Of a stretch of 64,000 nucleotides of DNA, positions 34,488 through 44,207 are shown piece after piece. The notes under the pieces were generated by a model that was not told where the DNA came from, searched no databases, and saw nothing but the letters and a program-made list of their open reading frames with translations. Origin of the DNA: Tabrizicola sp. (GTDB lineage: Bacteria; Pseudomonadota; Alphaproteobacteria; Rhodobacterales; Rhodobacteraceae); the NCBI GenBank assembly GCA_025458105.1, contig JALOTD010000010.1, positions 1 to 64,000 on the forward strand, given 5' to 3'. Within the stretch, counting starts at the first letter, position 1. Every line of letters starts with the position of its first letter. The position numbers and the translations under genes were made by a program.

Positions 34488-35818
34488 CCGATCTCTATAC
34501 CTCTCAGCGTGCCATGCGAAACATGCGCCGGGCTGCCATGCAGCGCGGGGTCATCGCCATTCTGGATGTGGGCACGTCGAAGATTGCCTGTCTGATCCTG
34601 CGCTTTGACGGGCCCGACCGCCTGCGCGAACAGGACGGGGTGGGCCCCATGGCCGGGCAAAGCCAGTTTCGCGTGATCGGCGCGGCGACAACCCGGTCGC
34701 GCGGTGTGCGTTTTGGCGAGATCGCGGTGATGAACGAGACCGAGCGCGCCATTCGGACGGCAGTTCAGGCCGCGCAAAAGATGGCGAATGTGCGGGTCGA
34801 TCATGTGATCGCCTGCTTTTCGGGGGCGGAACCGCGGAGTTACGGGCTGGCGGGCGAGTTGGACCTGAACGACAGCGTGGTCAGCGAACAGGACGTAAGC
34901 CGCGTGCTGGCGGCCTGCGACGTGCCAGACCTCGGGGCTGGGCGCGAGGTGCTGCACGCCCAGCCGGTGAACTTTGCGCTGGACCACCGCAGCGGCTTGG
35001 GCGACCCGCGCGGACAGATTGGGCATCGGCTGGCGGTCGACATGCACCTTCTGTCGGTCGAGGGCGATGTGGTGCAGAACCTCCTCTACTGCATAAAGCG
35101 CTGCGACCTGGAGCTGGCTGGCATCGCGTCCTCGGCCTATGTCAGCGGCATCTCGGCGCTGGTCGAGGATGAGCAGGAATTGGGTGCCGCCTGCATCGAC
35201 ATGGGCGGGGGCGCGACCGGCCTGTCGATCTTCATCAAGAAGCACATGATCTATGCCGACAGCGTGCGCATGGGCGGCGACCATGTGACAAGCGACATCT
35301 CCAAGGGTCTGCAGATCCCGGTCGCGGTGGCCGAGCGGATCAAGACGCGGCACGGCGGACTTTACGCGACCGGCATGGACGACCGCGAGATGATCGACAT
35401 CGGTGGCGACAGCGGCGACTGGGAAAAGGACCGCCGCCAGATCAGCCGGACCGAACTGATCGGCATCATGCGGCCCCGGGTCGAGGAAATCCTGGAGGAA
35501 GTGCGCGCCACGCTGGACGCGGCCGGGTTCGACAGCTTGCCCAGCCAGCAGATCGTGCTGACCGGGGGCGGTAGTCAGATCCCCGGGCTGGATGGCCTTG
35601 CGACCCGCATCCTTGGGCAGCGCGTGCGCCTTGGTCGGCCCCTGCGCGTGCAGGGACTGCCGCAGGCGGCGACGGGGGCGGCTTTTGCCAGCGCAGTGGG
35701 CCTTTGCCTTTTTGCGGCGCACCCGCAGGACGAATGGTGGGACTTCGAAATCCCCGCCGAACGCTATCCGGCACGGTCGCTGCGGCGGGCCGTCAAATGG
35801 TTCAAGGACAACTGGTGA
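34484..35818 (+). CDS. ftsA: Cell division protein FtsA
   Basis: 444-residue actin-like ATPase that tethers FtsZ to the membrane. IAILDVGTSKIACLI (phosphate 1), CIDMGGGATGLSIF (phosphate 2), IVLTGGGSQIPGLDGL (adenosine) and the C-terminal amphipathic helix RSLRRAVKWFKDNW (membrane-targeting) are present. GTG 34484 overlaps the restored ftsQ stop (GTGA) and gives MTDLYTSQRAMRNM. In frame with the broken ftsQ, so a literal reading predicts an FtsQ-FtsA fusion. Complete. Confidence 0.95.
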   Translation: MTDLYTSQRAMRNMRRAAMQRGVIAILDVGTSKIACLILRFDGPDRLREQDGVGPMAGQSQFRVIGAATTRSRGVRFGEIAVMNETERAIRTAVQAAQKMANVRVDHVIACFSGAEPRSYGLAGELDLNDSVVSEQDVSRVLAACDVPDLGAGREVLHAQPVNFALDHRSGLGDPRGQIGHRLAVDMHLLSVEGDVVQNLLYCIKRCDLELAGIASSAYVSGISALVEDEQELGAACIDMGGGATGLSIFIKKHMIYADSVRMGGDHVTSDISKGLQIPVAVAERIKTRHGGLYATGMDDREMIDIGGDSGDWEKDRRQISRTELIGIMRPRVEEILEEVRATLDAAGFDSLPSQQIVLTGGGSQIPGLDGLATRILGQRVRLGRPLRVQGLPQAATGAAFASAVGLCLFAAHPQDEWWDFEIPAERYPARSLRRAVKWFKDNW

Positions 35819-36023
35819 CCCCAATATCCTGCATCCCCAGCGAAATGCCGCTGAAATCGGGGAAAATCGCCCCAGATTTTGCGGTCACGCCATGTTTTTT
35901 GCGTGACGTTTTTCCGGGTTGTGGATAGAATCGGGGATAAGTCGGTGATTTTGCACACGGGACAGTTGCGCAGGACACCGGAATAAAAACAGGCGGCGGA
36001 CAAGAAACGGAACGGGCAAACCC
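35819..36023 (+). promoter_or_regulatory. ftsA-ftsZ intergenic region, probable ftsZ promoter
   Basis: 205 bp, AT-richer than its surroundings, with TTTTTTGCGTGACGTTTTTC and TTGTGGATA (35920-35928), which resembles a DnaA-box core (TTATCCACA reversed). ftsZ is often separately and cell-cycle controlled in alphaproteobacteria. Which sites are real cannot be judged by eye. Confidence 0.4.
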
Positions 36024-37670
36024 ATGGCACTCAATCTGACGATGACTTCCGAGCGTGAAGAGCTGAAGCCTCGCATCACCGTCTTCGGTGTGGGCGGGGC
36101 AGGCGGGAACGCGGTGAACAACATGATCGACAAGGCGCTGGAAGGCGTCGAGTTCGTCGTGGCGAACACGGACGCGCAGGCCCTGCAACAGAGCCGGGCC
36201 CATGCCCGCATCCAGATGGGTGTGAAGGCGACGGAAGGTCTGGGCGCAGGTGCGCGGCCTTCGGTCGGCGCGGCGGCGGCAGAGGAGACGATCGAAGAAA
36301 TCGTCGATCACCTGGCGGGCGCGCACATGTGCTTCATCACTGCGGGCATGGGCGGTGGAACCGGCACCGGGGCGGCCCCGATCATCGCGCAAGCAGCGCG
36401 GGAGCTGGGCGTGCTGACGGTGGGCGTGGTCACGAAGCCCTTCCAGTTCGAAGGCGGCAAGCGCATGCGCCAAGCCGAGGAAGGGATCGAGGCGCTGCAG
36501 AAGGTGGTTGACACCCTTATCATCATCCCGAACCAGAACCTCTTCCGGCTGGCGAACGAACGCACCACCTTTACCGAAGCCTTCGCGATGGCTGATGATG
36601 TCCTGTATCAGGGCGTCAAGGGCGTGACCGACCTGATGGTGCGGCCTGGCCTGATCAACCTCGACTTCGCCGACGTCCGCGCGGTGATGGACGAGATGGG
36701 CAAGGCGATGATGGGCACGGGCGAAGCCACCGGCGACGACCGCGCGATCCAGGCCGCCGAAAAGGCGATTGCCAACCCGCTTTTGGACGAGATCAGTCTG
36801 CACGGCGCCAAGGGCGTTCTCATCAACATCACCGGCGGGCATGACCTGACGCTCTTCGAACTGGACGAAGCCGCGAACATCATCCGCGAGAAGGTGGACC
36901 CGGACGCGAATATCATCGTCGGCTCGACGCTGGATACCGGGATGGAAGGCCGCATCCGCGTGTCGGTCGTAGCGACCGGCATCGATGCTTCGGCGGCCAA
37001 CAAGGCCGAGGTTCCGGTGGCGCGCCGCTCGATGGCCGCTCCGCTGACGCTGACGCCCTCGCATCAGAGTGAAGCACACCGTCCAGCACCTCAGCCGATG
37101 TTTGAGGCCCCCTCGGTTGCACCGGTGATGCCGGAACCGGAAGAGGCGCTGGAAAGCGAGCTGTTCGATGCAGCCGCCTCGCAGGCGGAAATCGCGCAGG
37201 ATGCCGACGACCTGGTCGATGACCTGCCGCCGCCCGCCTATCGTCCGGCGGCCCCAGCGCCCCAGCCCTCGCTGGTTCGCTCGGCCCCCGCCGCGATCGA
37301 AGCGGATGCCGGTGACTTCGTGGCCCCGCGTCCGCGCATGGCCGGTCAGCCCACTCCGGAAGCGCTGGCGCGTCTGCAGGCCGCTGTCAGCCGCCCGGCC
37401 CCTGGCGTGGGCAAGTTCCAGCGTCCAACCCCGGTGAGCACCCCGGCAGCGGCTGCTCCGGCCCCGCAGCCGACCGCCGCCGCCAAGCCTCGCTTTGGCA
37501 TCGGTTCGCTGATCAACCGCATGGCAGGGCACCTGGAAAGCCAGGGTCCGGCCACCGCCCCGGTCGCCCGCACTCAACCGCCGGTGACCGCCTATGACGA
37601 CGCGCATGACCCGGACAGCGACCAGGACCGGATCGAGATTCCCGCCTTCCTGCGCCGTCAGGCCAACTGA
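36024..37670 (+). CDS. ftsZ: Cell division protein FtsZ
   Basis: 548-residue tubulin-like GTPase. [14 protein letters not shown], tubulin signature [12 protein letters not shown] and synergy loop [11 protein letters not shown] lie in the globular domain (1 to about 320). A Pro/Ala-rich linker of about 200 residues follows ([14 protein letters not shown]..., [12 protein letters not shown]), then the C-terminal peptide EIPAFLRRQ that binds FtsA. The long linker is usual for alphaproteobacteria. Followed by a strong terminator at 37698, so the division operon ends here. Confidence 0.97.
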   Translation: MALNLTMTSEREELKPRITVFGVGGAGGNAVNNMIDKALEGVEFVVANTDAQALQQSRAHARIQMGVKATEGLGAGARPSVGAAAAEETIEEIVDHLAGAHMCFITAGMGGGTGTGAAPIIAQAARELGVLTVGVVTKPFQFEGGKRMRQAEEGIEALQKVVDTLIIIPNQNLFRLANERTTFTEAFAMADDVLYQGVKGVTDLMVRPGLINLDFADVRAVMDEMGKAMMGTGEATGDDRAIQAAEKAIANPLLDEISLHGAKGVLINITGGHDLTLFELDEAANIIREKVDPDANIIVGSTLDTGMEGRIRVSVVATGIDASAANKAEVPVARRSMAAPLTLTPSHQSEAHRPAPQPMFEAPSVAPVMPEPEEALESELFDAAASQAEIAQDADDLVDDLPPPAYRPAAPAPQPSLVRSAPAAIEADAGDFVAPRPRMAGQPTPEALARLQAAVSRPAPGVGKFQRPTPVSTPAAAAPAPQPTAAAKPRFGIGSLINRMAGHLESQGPATAPVARTQPPVTAYDDAHDPDSDQDRIEIPAFLRRQAN

Positions 37671-37697
37671 GCCGCGCTGACACATGTCCAGCAAGAG

Positions 37698-37725
37698 GGC
37701 CCGAGAAATCGGGCCTTTTTCTTTT
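37698..37725 (+). terminator. Rho-independent terminator after ftsZ
   Basis: GGCCCGA-GAAA-TCGGGCC stem-loop (37698-37715) followed by T5CT4. A tight 7-bp stem with a GNRA loop and a T tract, 28 bp after the ftsZ stop. It separates ftsZ from lpxC. Confidence 0.9.
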
Positions 37726-37813
37726 GAAACAATGTGTTGGCGTTTGTTTCAGGGCTGTCACATACCGTCACAAAGAGTGAGTTGAGATCGCCCCCTCGCC
37801 CGAATACCTAAGA

Positions 37814-38782
37814 ATGCAATCAGAGGGCGGCCCGATCCGCCCCCGCATGAGGTTGAGCTTCGTCTTGCAGAACACGCTGTCATCCGCTGTTACGTTCACT
37901 GGCCTGGGCCTGCATTCGGGCCAGATGGCGCGGATGACCGTGCGCCCGGCCCCTGCTGATCACGGCATCTGGTTCCGCCGCACCGATCTTGGCGGCGCGC
38001 TGGTTCCGGCCCACTGGGACGCCGTCACGCCGTCGCGGCTCTGCACTGTGATCGAGAACGCGGACGGTGTCTCGGTCTCGACCATCGAACATGTGATGGC
38101 GGCGCTAGCGGGCTCGGGCGTCCATAATGCTCTGATCGACATTGACGGGCCGGAGGTGCCGATCCTGGACGGGTCCGCCGTGCCTTTCGTCGCGGGATTT
38201 CTGGACGCCGGAATCGAGGGACTGGAGTCGCCGGTCCGTGCGATCCGGGTCCTGAAGCCGGTCGAAGTGCGCGAAGGTGACGCCGTCGCGCGGCTTGAGC
38301 CTGCCGAAATGCTGGAGATCGACTTCCGGATCGACTTTGCCGATGCCGCGATCGGGCAGCAGGCGCATCGCCTGAACATGGCCAACGGGGCCTTCGTGCG
38401 CGAACTTAGCGACAGCCGCACCTTCTGCCGTCAGGCCGACGTCGATGCCATGCGCGAAAAGGGCCTTGCTTTGGGTGGTACGCTGGAAAACGCGGTTGTC
38501 TTCGACGGTGACCGGGTGCTGTCGCCCGGCGGTTTGCGCCATGCCGATGAACCTGTCCGGCACAAGATGTTGGACGCGGTGGGGGATCTGGCGCTTGCGG
38601 GCGGTCCGATCCTGGGCCGCTACACCGGGGTGCGGGCTGGACATGCGCTGACCAACCGCCTCTTGCGGGCGCTGTTTGCCGATCCTGATGCCTGGTGCGC
38701 GGTCGCTTGCGGCCCGCAGACCTTTGGCAAGCTTCCGGGCGTCGGCGTGCATCCTGGCGACCTTCCGGTCGCCCGCGCCTGA
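37814..38782 (+). CDS. lpxC: UDP-3-O-acyl-N-acetylglucosamine deacetylase
   Basis: Zinc amidase committing to lipid A synthesis; 322 residues from ATG 37814, or 311 from 37847 (MRLSFVLQNT). FTGLGLHSGQM, STIEHVMAALAGSGVHNA (Zn His), ILDGSAVPFV, SDSRTFCRQADVDAM and RHKMLDAVGDLALAG (HKxxDxxGD) with HALTNRLLRAL complete the active site. It follows the ftsZ terminator and has its own promoter region (37726-37813). Complete. Confidence 0.95.
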   Translation: MQSEGGPIRPRMRLSFVLQNTLSSAVTFTGLGLHSGQMARMTVRPAPADHGIWFRRTDLGGALVPAHWDAVTPSRLCTVIENADGVSVSTIEHVMAALAGSGVHNALIDIDGPEVPILDGSAVPFVAGFLDAGIEGLESPVRAIRVLKPVEVREGDAVARLEPAEMLEIDFRIDFADAAIGQQAHRLNMANGAFVRELSDSRTFCRQADVDAMREKGLALGGTLENAVVFDGDRVLSPGGLRHADEPVRHKMLDAVGDLALAGGPILGRYTGVRAGHALTNRLLRALFADPDAWCAVACGPQTFGKLPGVGVHPGDLPVARA

Positions 38783-38935
38783 AGCGCCACAGCTTCGCAC
38801 GCGAAAGTCACGAAAGGCGTTTTGCGCCCCGGATTTTTCTGTGCTAGGACAAACCAAATCGCCCGGTCGGCAGGTCTTTCCGGCCTACCGAGGCGCGGCA
38901 GCAGCGCTGGGGCAGCAGGGTTGAACAGGCGGGTT

Positions 38936-39778
38936 ATGGCAGGCGGACGTCCCGGCGCAAGGGTTCTGACGGTGGTGATTCTGGCGGCGGCCCTGTCGGG
39001 CTGCGGTGCCTTTTCGTCACAGGAACGCGCGCTCGACAGCTACACGGCGGAAGAGATCTACAAGAAGGGCGAGCTGGAACTTGAAACCAGCCGCCGCCCC
39101 GAAGATGCGCTGATCTACTTCCAGGAAGTCGAACGGCTGTATCCCTACACGGAATTCGCCAAGCGCGCCCTGATCATGCAGGCCTTCACCCTGCACAAGT
39201 CCAAGAAATACCCAGAGGCGCGCGACGCGGCCCAAAGGTTCCTGGATTTCTACCCGGGCGATGAGGATGCGCCCTATGCGCTCTACCTCATGGCGCTTAG
39301 CTATTACGACCAGATCGACGATGTCGGCCGTGACCAGGGGATCACTTTCCAGGCGCTCCGTGGCATGCGCGACGTGATCGAGACCTATCCCGACAGCGAA
39401 TATGCCCGGTCCGCGATCCTGAAGTTCGACCTCGCCTTCGACCAGTTGGCCGCAAAGGAAATGGAGGTCGGCCGCTACTATCTGAAGCGCCGGCACTATG
39501 CCGCGGCGATCAACCGGTTCCGCACTGTGGTGCAGGATTTCCAGACCACCACCCACACGGCCGAGGCGCTGCACCGTCTGGTGGAATGCTATGTCGCCTT
39601 GGGCCTGAATGACGAGGCGCAGACGGCGGGCGCGATCCTGGGCTACAACTACCAGGCCTCGCCCTTCTACGACGACACCTTCCGCCTGTTGAAGGGCAAG
39701 GGCCTGTCGCCGGAAGCCAAGGGCGAAAGCTGGCTGCGCACGGTCTACCGCCAGATGGTCCGGGGCGAGTGGCTGTGA
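38936..39778 (+). CDS. bamD: Outer membrane assembly lipoprotein BamD
   Basis: 280-residue TPR lipoprotein of the BAM complex. Signal peptide VLTVVILAAALSGCGAF has the lipobox LSGC, so Cys is lipidated. TPR-like repeats follow (AEEIYKKGELELETSRRPEDALIYFQEVERLYPYTEFAKRAL, YPEARDAAQRFLDFYPGDEDAPYALYLMALSYYDQ). ATG 38936 lacks a strong ribosome binding site; TTG 38921 is the alternative. Position after lpxC is conserved in Rhodobacterales. Confidence 0.93.
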   Translation: MAGGRPGARVLTVVILAAALSGCGAFSSQERALDSYTAEEIYKKGELELETSRRPEDALIYFQEVERLYPYTEFAKRALIMQAFTLHKSKKYPEARDAAQRFLDFYPGDEDAPYALYLMALSYYDQIDDVGRDQGITFQALRGMRDVIETYPDSEYARSAILKFDLAFDQLAAKEMEVGRYYLKRRHYAAAINRFRTVVQDFQTTTHTAEALHRLVECYVALGLNDEAQTAGAILGYNYQASPFYDDTFRLLKGKGLSPEAKGESWLRTVYRQMVRGEWL

Positions 39779-39782
39779 GGAT

Positions 39783-39800
39783 GGTGCGCAGTCGCGCACC
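39783..39800. repeat. Short hairpin repeat between bamD and recN
   Basis: GGTGCGC-AGTC-GCGCACC followed by CTACGCC. This 7-bp perfect hairpin with its GCGCACCCTACGC flank is a frequent short intergenic repeat in Rhodobacteraceae. It occupies the 34-bp gap and could affect recN expression. Confidence 0.55.
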
Positions 39801-39812
39801 CTACGCCTGACC

Positions 39813-41456
39813 ATGCTGCGTAGCCTGGATATCCGCGATGTCCTGATCATCGACCGGCTGAGCCTGGAGCTGCAGCCGGGCCTGAACGTGCTGACCGGAG
39901 AGACGGGGGCCGGCAAGTCGATCCTGCTGGATGCCCTGGGCTTTGTCCTTGGCTGGCGGGGCCGGGCCGATCTGGTCCGCCAGGGCGCCGCGCAGGGCGA
40001 GGTGACGGCCGCCTTCGACCTGCCCCCCACCCATGCCGCCCGCACGGTTCTGGAAGAGGCCGGGATCGAGGCAGAGGACGAGCTGATCCTGCGCCGGGTC
40101 AACGCTGCCGACGGTCGCAAGACCGCCTTCATAAACGACCGCCGCGTGTCGGGCGAGGTTCTGCGCGACCTGTCTGACCATCTGGTCGAACTGCATGGCC
40201 AGCACGACGACCGGGGTCTTCTGAACCCGCGCGGGCACCGGGCCTTGCTGGATGCCTTCGCGGGCCTTGACCTTGCCGCCTTGCGCAGCGCCTGGGCCGC
40301 GCAGCGTCAGGCCCGCGCTGCCCTGGCCGAAGCCGAAGGTGCGCTGGCCCGTGCGGCTGCGGAAGAGGATTTCCTGCGCCATGCCGTGGCGGAACTGGAC
40401 AAGCTGAACCCTGAGGCCGGAGAGGACGAGGCGCTGGATGCCCGCCGCCGCCTGATGCAGGGCGGCGCGCGGATCCGCGAGGATGTGGCCAAGGCGCTGG
40501 CTGCCTTGTCAGAAGACGGGGCCGAGGGGCGGATGCGCGATGCCCTGCGTTGGCTGGAAGGTGCCTCGGACCGCGCCGAGGGGCGGCTTGACGGGGCGCT
40601 CGATGCGCTGTCGCGTGCGCTCATCGAACTCGGCGAGGCGCAGGCAGGGGTGGAAGGGGCGCTGGAGGCGCTGGATTTTGACCCCGGTGAGCTTGAGCGG
40701 GTCGAGGAGCGCCTGTTCGCGATCCGGGCGCTGGCGCGCAAGCATGGTGTTTTGCCGGACGATCTGGGCGGCTTTGCCGAAGGGCTGCGGGTGCGGCTGG
40801 CGGCGATCGACGGTGGGGCGGCGGGGATTGCGAAGCTTGCCAAGGCAGTGGCCGAGGCTGAGGCCGCTTATGCGACCGAGGCGGCCCGGGTGACCAAGGC
40901 TCGGGTGGCGGCGGCAAAGCGGCTGGATGCGGCGATGGCGGCTGAACTGGCGCCGCTGAAAATGGAACGCGCGGTCTTTGCGACCGAGATTTCGGCAGGC
41001 GAGGCCGGGCCAGAGGGCGTGGATGCGGTGACCTTCACAGTGGCGACCAACCCTGGTGCGCCCTCGGGCCCGCTGAACCGCATTGCCTCGGGCGGGGAGT
41101 TGTCGCGGTTTCTGCTGGCGCTGAAGGTTTGCCTCACGGGCGACAGCCCCGGCCTGACGCTGATCTTCGACGAAATCGACCGGGGCGTCGGCGGGGCGAC
41201 AGCGGATGCCGTGGGGCGGCGACTGAAGGCGCTGGCGCAGGGGGCCCAGGTGCTGGTGGTGACGCATTCGCCCCAGGTCGCTGCCTTTGGCGCGCGGCAC
41301 TGGCGGGTGGAAAAGCGCGTGGCCGGGGGACAGACGCTGTCGACCGTGACCGCGCTGCCGCCCGAGGAGCGGGTGGAGGAAATCGCCCGCATGCTGGCCG
41401 GTGACACGGTGACCGAGGCCGCGCGGGCGGCGGCTCGGGCGCTTCTGGCGGGGTAG
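39813..41456 (+). CDS. recN: DNA repair protein RecN
   Basis: 547-residue SMC-like ATPase for double-strand-break repair. Walker A TGETGAGKSILLDAL, a central coiled-coil region (about 150-350, Ala/Glu/Arg-rich), signature ASGGELSRFLLALK and Walker B LTLIFDEIDRGVGG. Full length. It follows bamD in the usual order; a hairpin repeat separates them. Confidence 0.95.
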   Translation: MLRSLDIRDVLIIDRLSLELQPGLNVLTGETGAGKSILLDALGFVLGWRGRADLVRQGAAQGEVTAAFDLPPTHAARTVLEEAGIEAEDELILRRVNAADGRKTAFINDRRVSGEVLRDLSDHLVELHGQHDDRGLLNPRGHRALLDAFAGLDLAALRSAWAAQRQARAALAEAEGALARAAAEEDFLRHAVAELDKLNPEAGEDEALDARRRLMQGGARIREDVAKALAALSEDGAEGRMRDALRWLEGASDRAEGRLDGALDALSRALIELGEAQAGVEGALEALDFDPGELERVEERLFAIRALARKHGVLPDDLGGFAEGLRVRLAAIDGGAAGIAKLAKAVAEAEAAYATEAARVTKARVAAAKRLDAAMAAELAPLKMERAVFATEISAGEAGPEGVDAVTFTVATNPGAPSGPLNRIASGGELSRFLLALKVCLTGDSPGLTLIFDEIDRGVGGATADAVGRRLKALAQGAQVLVVTHSPQVAAFGARHWRVEKRVAGGQTLSTVTALPPEERVEEIARMLAGDTVTEAARAAARALLAG

Positions 41457-41858
41457 GGGTTGGACCTCTTCAGCGCGGGCGTGATTGCGTCGGCGCGCGG
41501 GCCGAAAGGCGTGGCGTCGCGCGCCCGGCGTGAGTCGTGGCACAGGGTTAACGTCACCTTTCCACTCCGAGCGTAGAGACGGAAGGAAGACAGAAGGAAG
41601 ACCGATCCAAGACGTAGGCCTATCCCCTTCGGTTCCAGATTAAGCCAACGCCCGCAAAGCCCTATGTCCGGAGGTTGATGTCCGGTCGAACCAGCGCCTT
41701 CCGTTGCATGCGTCATCGGCACTCCACCCGTCCGCTGCTGAACGCTGCGGCGGAAATGAAAGACCTTTGCGCTCTATGCATGGCGGGGCTTCCCCTTCGG
41801 CGCTACAATGCTGCACTGCGGCGTCCTATGTTTCGGGCAAGACGAAAGGACTAAACTC
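41457..41858. other. 402-bp intergenic region
   Basis: Between recN and the DUF3563 gene. No frame with coding character; short inverted repeats only. The large gap suggests an untranslated leader or small RNA upstream of the DUF3563 gene, but no conserved structure is recognised. Confidence 0.4.
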
Positions 41859-42020
41859 ATGCTGACCCTTCTCAAGACGCTCATCCCCTCGGCCCGCGAA
41901 AAGGCTATCTCGGAACGCGAACGGGCCTATCTCGAGGCCTCGGTCTCGCGCTATGATCTGGAACGCCGCGAGCGGGAAATCGACAGCGGCCTCTTTCGCC
42001 AGCCGCACCCCTATTTCTGA
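41859..42020 (+). CDS. DUF3563 small protein
   Basis: 53 residues: MLTLLKTLIPSAREKAISERERAYLEASVSRYDLERREREIDSGLFRQ. A short hydrophobic start then a highly charged helix, matching DUF3563. Function unknown. ATG 41859 preceded by GAAAGGAC. Its last 10 bp overlap the end of the convergent FAD oxidoreductase gene. Confidence 0.75.
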   Translation: MLTLLKTLIPSAREKAISERERAYLEASVSRYDLERREREIDSGLFRQPHPYF

Positions 42021-43396
42021 TCCAAGGGCCCCGGTACGATCTTGCCGGGGTTCATCAGGCCCAAGGGGTCGAGCGCGGCCTTCACCGCACCCATGACTTG
42101 CCAGGCTGCTCCGTGTTCGGCCGCCATGTAGGGCCGCTTGCCGAAGCCCACGCCATGTTCGCCAGTGATCGTGCCACCCAGGCGCAAGGCGCGCTCGGCC
42201 ATGCGTCCGGCCAGCGCCTTGGCGGCTGCCACTTCGCTGGCGTAGTCCGGGTAAACCATCAGAATCGCGTGAAAATTCCCGTCGCCGACATGACCAAGGA
42301 TCGGCCCCGGGATGCCCGATCCGGCGATGTCGGCGCGCGTTTCTTCGACCGCCTCGGCCAGCCGCGAGATCGGGACGCAGACATCTGTCACCACCGCCTT
42401 GGCCCCGGGGCGCGAGGCCAGGATGGCTCGGTAGGCCGCATGCCGCGCGGCCCAGAGGCGCGTCCGATCCTCTTGCGCGGAGGCCCAGTCCAGCCCTTCG
42501 GCGCCGAACTCTGCCGCCAGCTCGCGAAAGCGGCGCACATCCTCGGCCAGACCCTCCGGGTGGCCGTGGAACTCGACCAGAAGCTGCGGCTGGATCGGCA
42601 ACGACAGCCCGGAATAGGCATTGCAAGCGGCCACAGTCTCGGCATCCAGGAATTCGATCCGCGCGGGCGTGAGGTCCATCTGCATAGTGGCCATCACGCA
42701 ATCGACCGCCGCTGCAACCGAGGGGAATGCGGCCACCGCCGTCATCACCGCCTCAGGCTGACCGTGCAACCGCAGCGTCAATTCGGTCATCAGGCCCAGC
42801 GTCCCTTCCGAGCCGACGAAAAGCGCCGTCAGGTCATAGCCCGCGGCCGATTTCGGCGCGCCCGATCCGGTGCGGATCACTTGCCCACCGCTCAGCACGA
42901 CCTCTAACCCCTTGATATTGTCGCGCATTGTGCCGTAGCGCACTGCCGTCGTGCCACTGGCGCGCGTCGCGGCCATCCCCCCGATCGAAGCATCGGCCCC
43001 CGGATCGACCGGGAACATCAGCCCCGTGGTCCTGAGTTCGCGGTTCAGCGCCTCACGCGTAATCCCGGGCTGAACGCGGACCAGCCGGTCCTCGGGCCGA
43101 ACCTCCAGCACGGCGGCCATCTCGCGGAAGTTCACCACGACCCCGCCCGCCAAAGCCAGCGCATGACCCTCGAGCGAGGTCCCGGCCCCCCAGCCGATCA
43201 GTGGCATGCGGTGGTCATGCGACCATCGGGCGAGGGCTGCGACCTCGGCGGTTTGTTTTGGAAAGACAACGGCATCCGGCAGACCTGCTGCCACCAGGCT
43301 TTCGCTTTGGGCGTGTTCGGACAAGACCGGGGCGGCGGTTGACAGACGGTCGCCAAACAGCGCGCGCAGGTCGGAGAGGGCAGGATCGGTCAGCAT
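42011..43396 (-). CDS. FAD-binding oxidoreductase (D-lactate dehydrogenase/GlcD-like)
   Basis: 461-residue flavoprotein with a FAD_binding_4 domain (VVFPKQTAEVAALARWSHDHRMPLIGWGAGTSLEGHALA; DPGADASIGGMAATRASGTTAVRYGTMRDNIKGLEVVL) and a FAD-oxidase C domain ending GFGKRPYMAAEHG...LMNPGKIVP. It oxidises a 2-hydroxyacid such as D-lactate, with electrons passing to quinone or cytochrome; the exact substrate is unknown. Stand-alone gene divergent from purQ and convergent (10-bp overlap) with DUF3563. Complete. Confidence 0.87.
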   Translation of the reverse strand: MLTDPALSDLRALFGDRLSTAAPVLSEHAQSESLVAAGLPDAVVFPKQTAEVAALARWSHDHRMPLIGWGAGTSLEGHALALAGGVVVNFREMAAVLEVRPEDRLVRVQPGITREALNRELRTTGLMFPVDPGADASIGGMAATRASGTTAVRYGTMRDNIKGLEVVLSGGQVIRTGSGAPKSAAGYDLTALFVGSEGTLGLMTELTLRLHGQPEAVMTAVAAFPSVAAAVDCVMATMQMDLTPARIEFLDAETVAACNAYSGLSLPIQPQLLVEFHGHPEGLAEDVRRFRELAAEFGAEGLDWASAQEDRTRLWAARHAAYRAILASRPGAKAVVTDVCVPISRLAEAVEETRADIAGSGIPGPILGHVGDGNFHAILMVYPDYASEVAAAKALAGRMAERALRLGGTITGEHGVGFGKRPYMAAEHGAAWQVMGAVKAALDPLGLMNPGKIVPGPLDQK

Positions 43397-43492
43397 GGGG
43401 TCAGCCTATCCCTTTATTGGCAGGGCGCAAGCTCTGGCTCCACCTTGCGCTTTGGGCTATAGGCGGGGTCAGTGAAACAAGGGGAGTCGCCC

Positions 43493-44161
43493 ATGAAAGC
43501 TGCCGTCATCACCTTCCCGGGGTCGAACTGCGACCGCGACCTTGCGGTGGCCTTCGAGGCCGCAGGGTTCGATGTGGCGCGGGTCTGGCACAAGGACACC
43601 GAACTGCCAAAAGGCGTGGACGTGGTGGGTATTCCTGGCGGCTTCAGCTTTGGCGACTACTTGCGCTGCGGAGCCATCGCGGCACAGTCGCCGATTGCGC
43701 AGGCGGTCCGGTCCCATGCCGAACGGGGCGGGTTTGTCCTGGGCATCTGCAATGGCTTTCAGGTCGTCACGGAAATGGGCCTGTTGCCGGGCGTCCTGAT
43801 GCGGAACGCCACGCTGAAGTTTGTCTGTCGCACCGTGACCTTGCGGGTCGCGACAACGGACAGCGCCTACACTTCGGGGTATGTCCTTGGCCAGAAGATT
43901 CGCATTCCGGTCGCCCACCACGACGGCAACTACACCATTGATGCCGATGGGCTGGCGCGGTTGCAGGGCGACGACAGGATCGCCTTTACCTACTGCGACA
44001 ACCCGAATGGCAGCATGGCCGACATTGCGGGCGTTCTGTCGGAAAACCGCCGGGTCCTGGGGATGATGCCACACCCGGAACGCGCGACGGAGGCCGCTTT
44101 GGGCAGCGAAGACGGGCGGGCGCTCTTTGCTGCGATCATGGGCGGGATGGCGCTGGCCTGA
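43493..44161 (+). CDS. purQ: Phosphoribosylformylglycinamidine synthase glutaminase subunit
   Basis: 222-residue class I glutamine amidotransferase of FGAM synthase. [35 protein letters not shown], nucleophile [11 protein letters not shown] and C-terminal [11 protein letters not shown] (His/Glu of the triad). It works with PurS (55113-55352) and PurL (outside). ATG 43493 has AAGGGGAGTCGCCC upstream. Complete. Confidence 0.96.
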   Translation: MKAAVITFPGSNCDRDLAVAFEAAGFDVARVWHKDTELPKGVDVVGIPGGFSFGDYLRCGAIAAQSPIAQAVRSHAERGGFVLGICNGFQVVTEMGLLPGVLMRNATLKFVCRTVTLRVATTDSAYTSGYVLGQKIRIPVAHHDGNYTIDADGLARLQGDDRIAFTYCDNPNGSMADIAGVLSENRRVLGMMPHPERATEAALGSEDGRALFAAIMGGMALA

Positions 44162-44207
44162 CGGCCTTCGGCTTGAGGGGGGGGCGAAGCCGCCCTAGTC
44201 TTGCCGC

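Noticed and set aside
33473-35818. A single 781-codon frame suggesting an FtsQ-FtsA fusion protein
   Set aside because: The FtsQ tail is present in another frame with its own stop overlapping the ftsA GTG, so the fusion results from the ftsQ deletion.
40307-40843. Long antisense open frames in recN, such as a Ser/Ala-rich minus-strand frame
   Set aside because: Shadows of a high-GC gene; composition is nonsense-like and RecN motifs lie on the plus strand.
41525-41540. CtrA half-sites (GTTAAC) before the DUF3563 gene and elsewhere
   Set aside because: Single half-sites without the TTAA-N7-TTAA spacing; too common to call.
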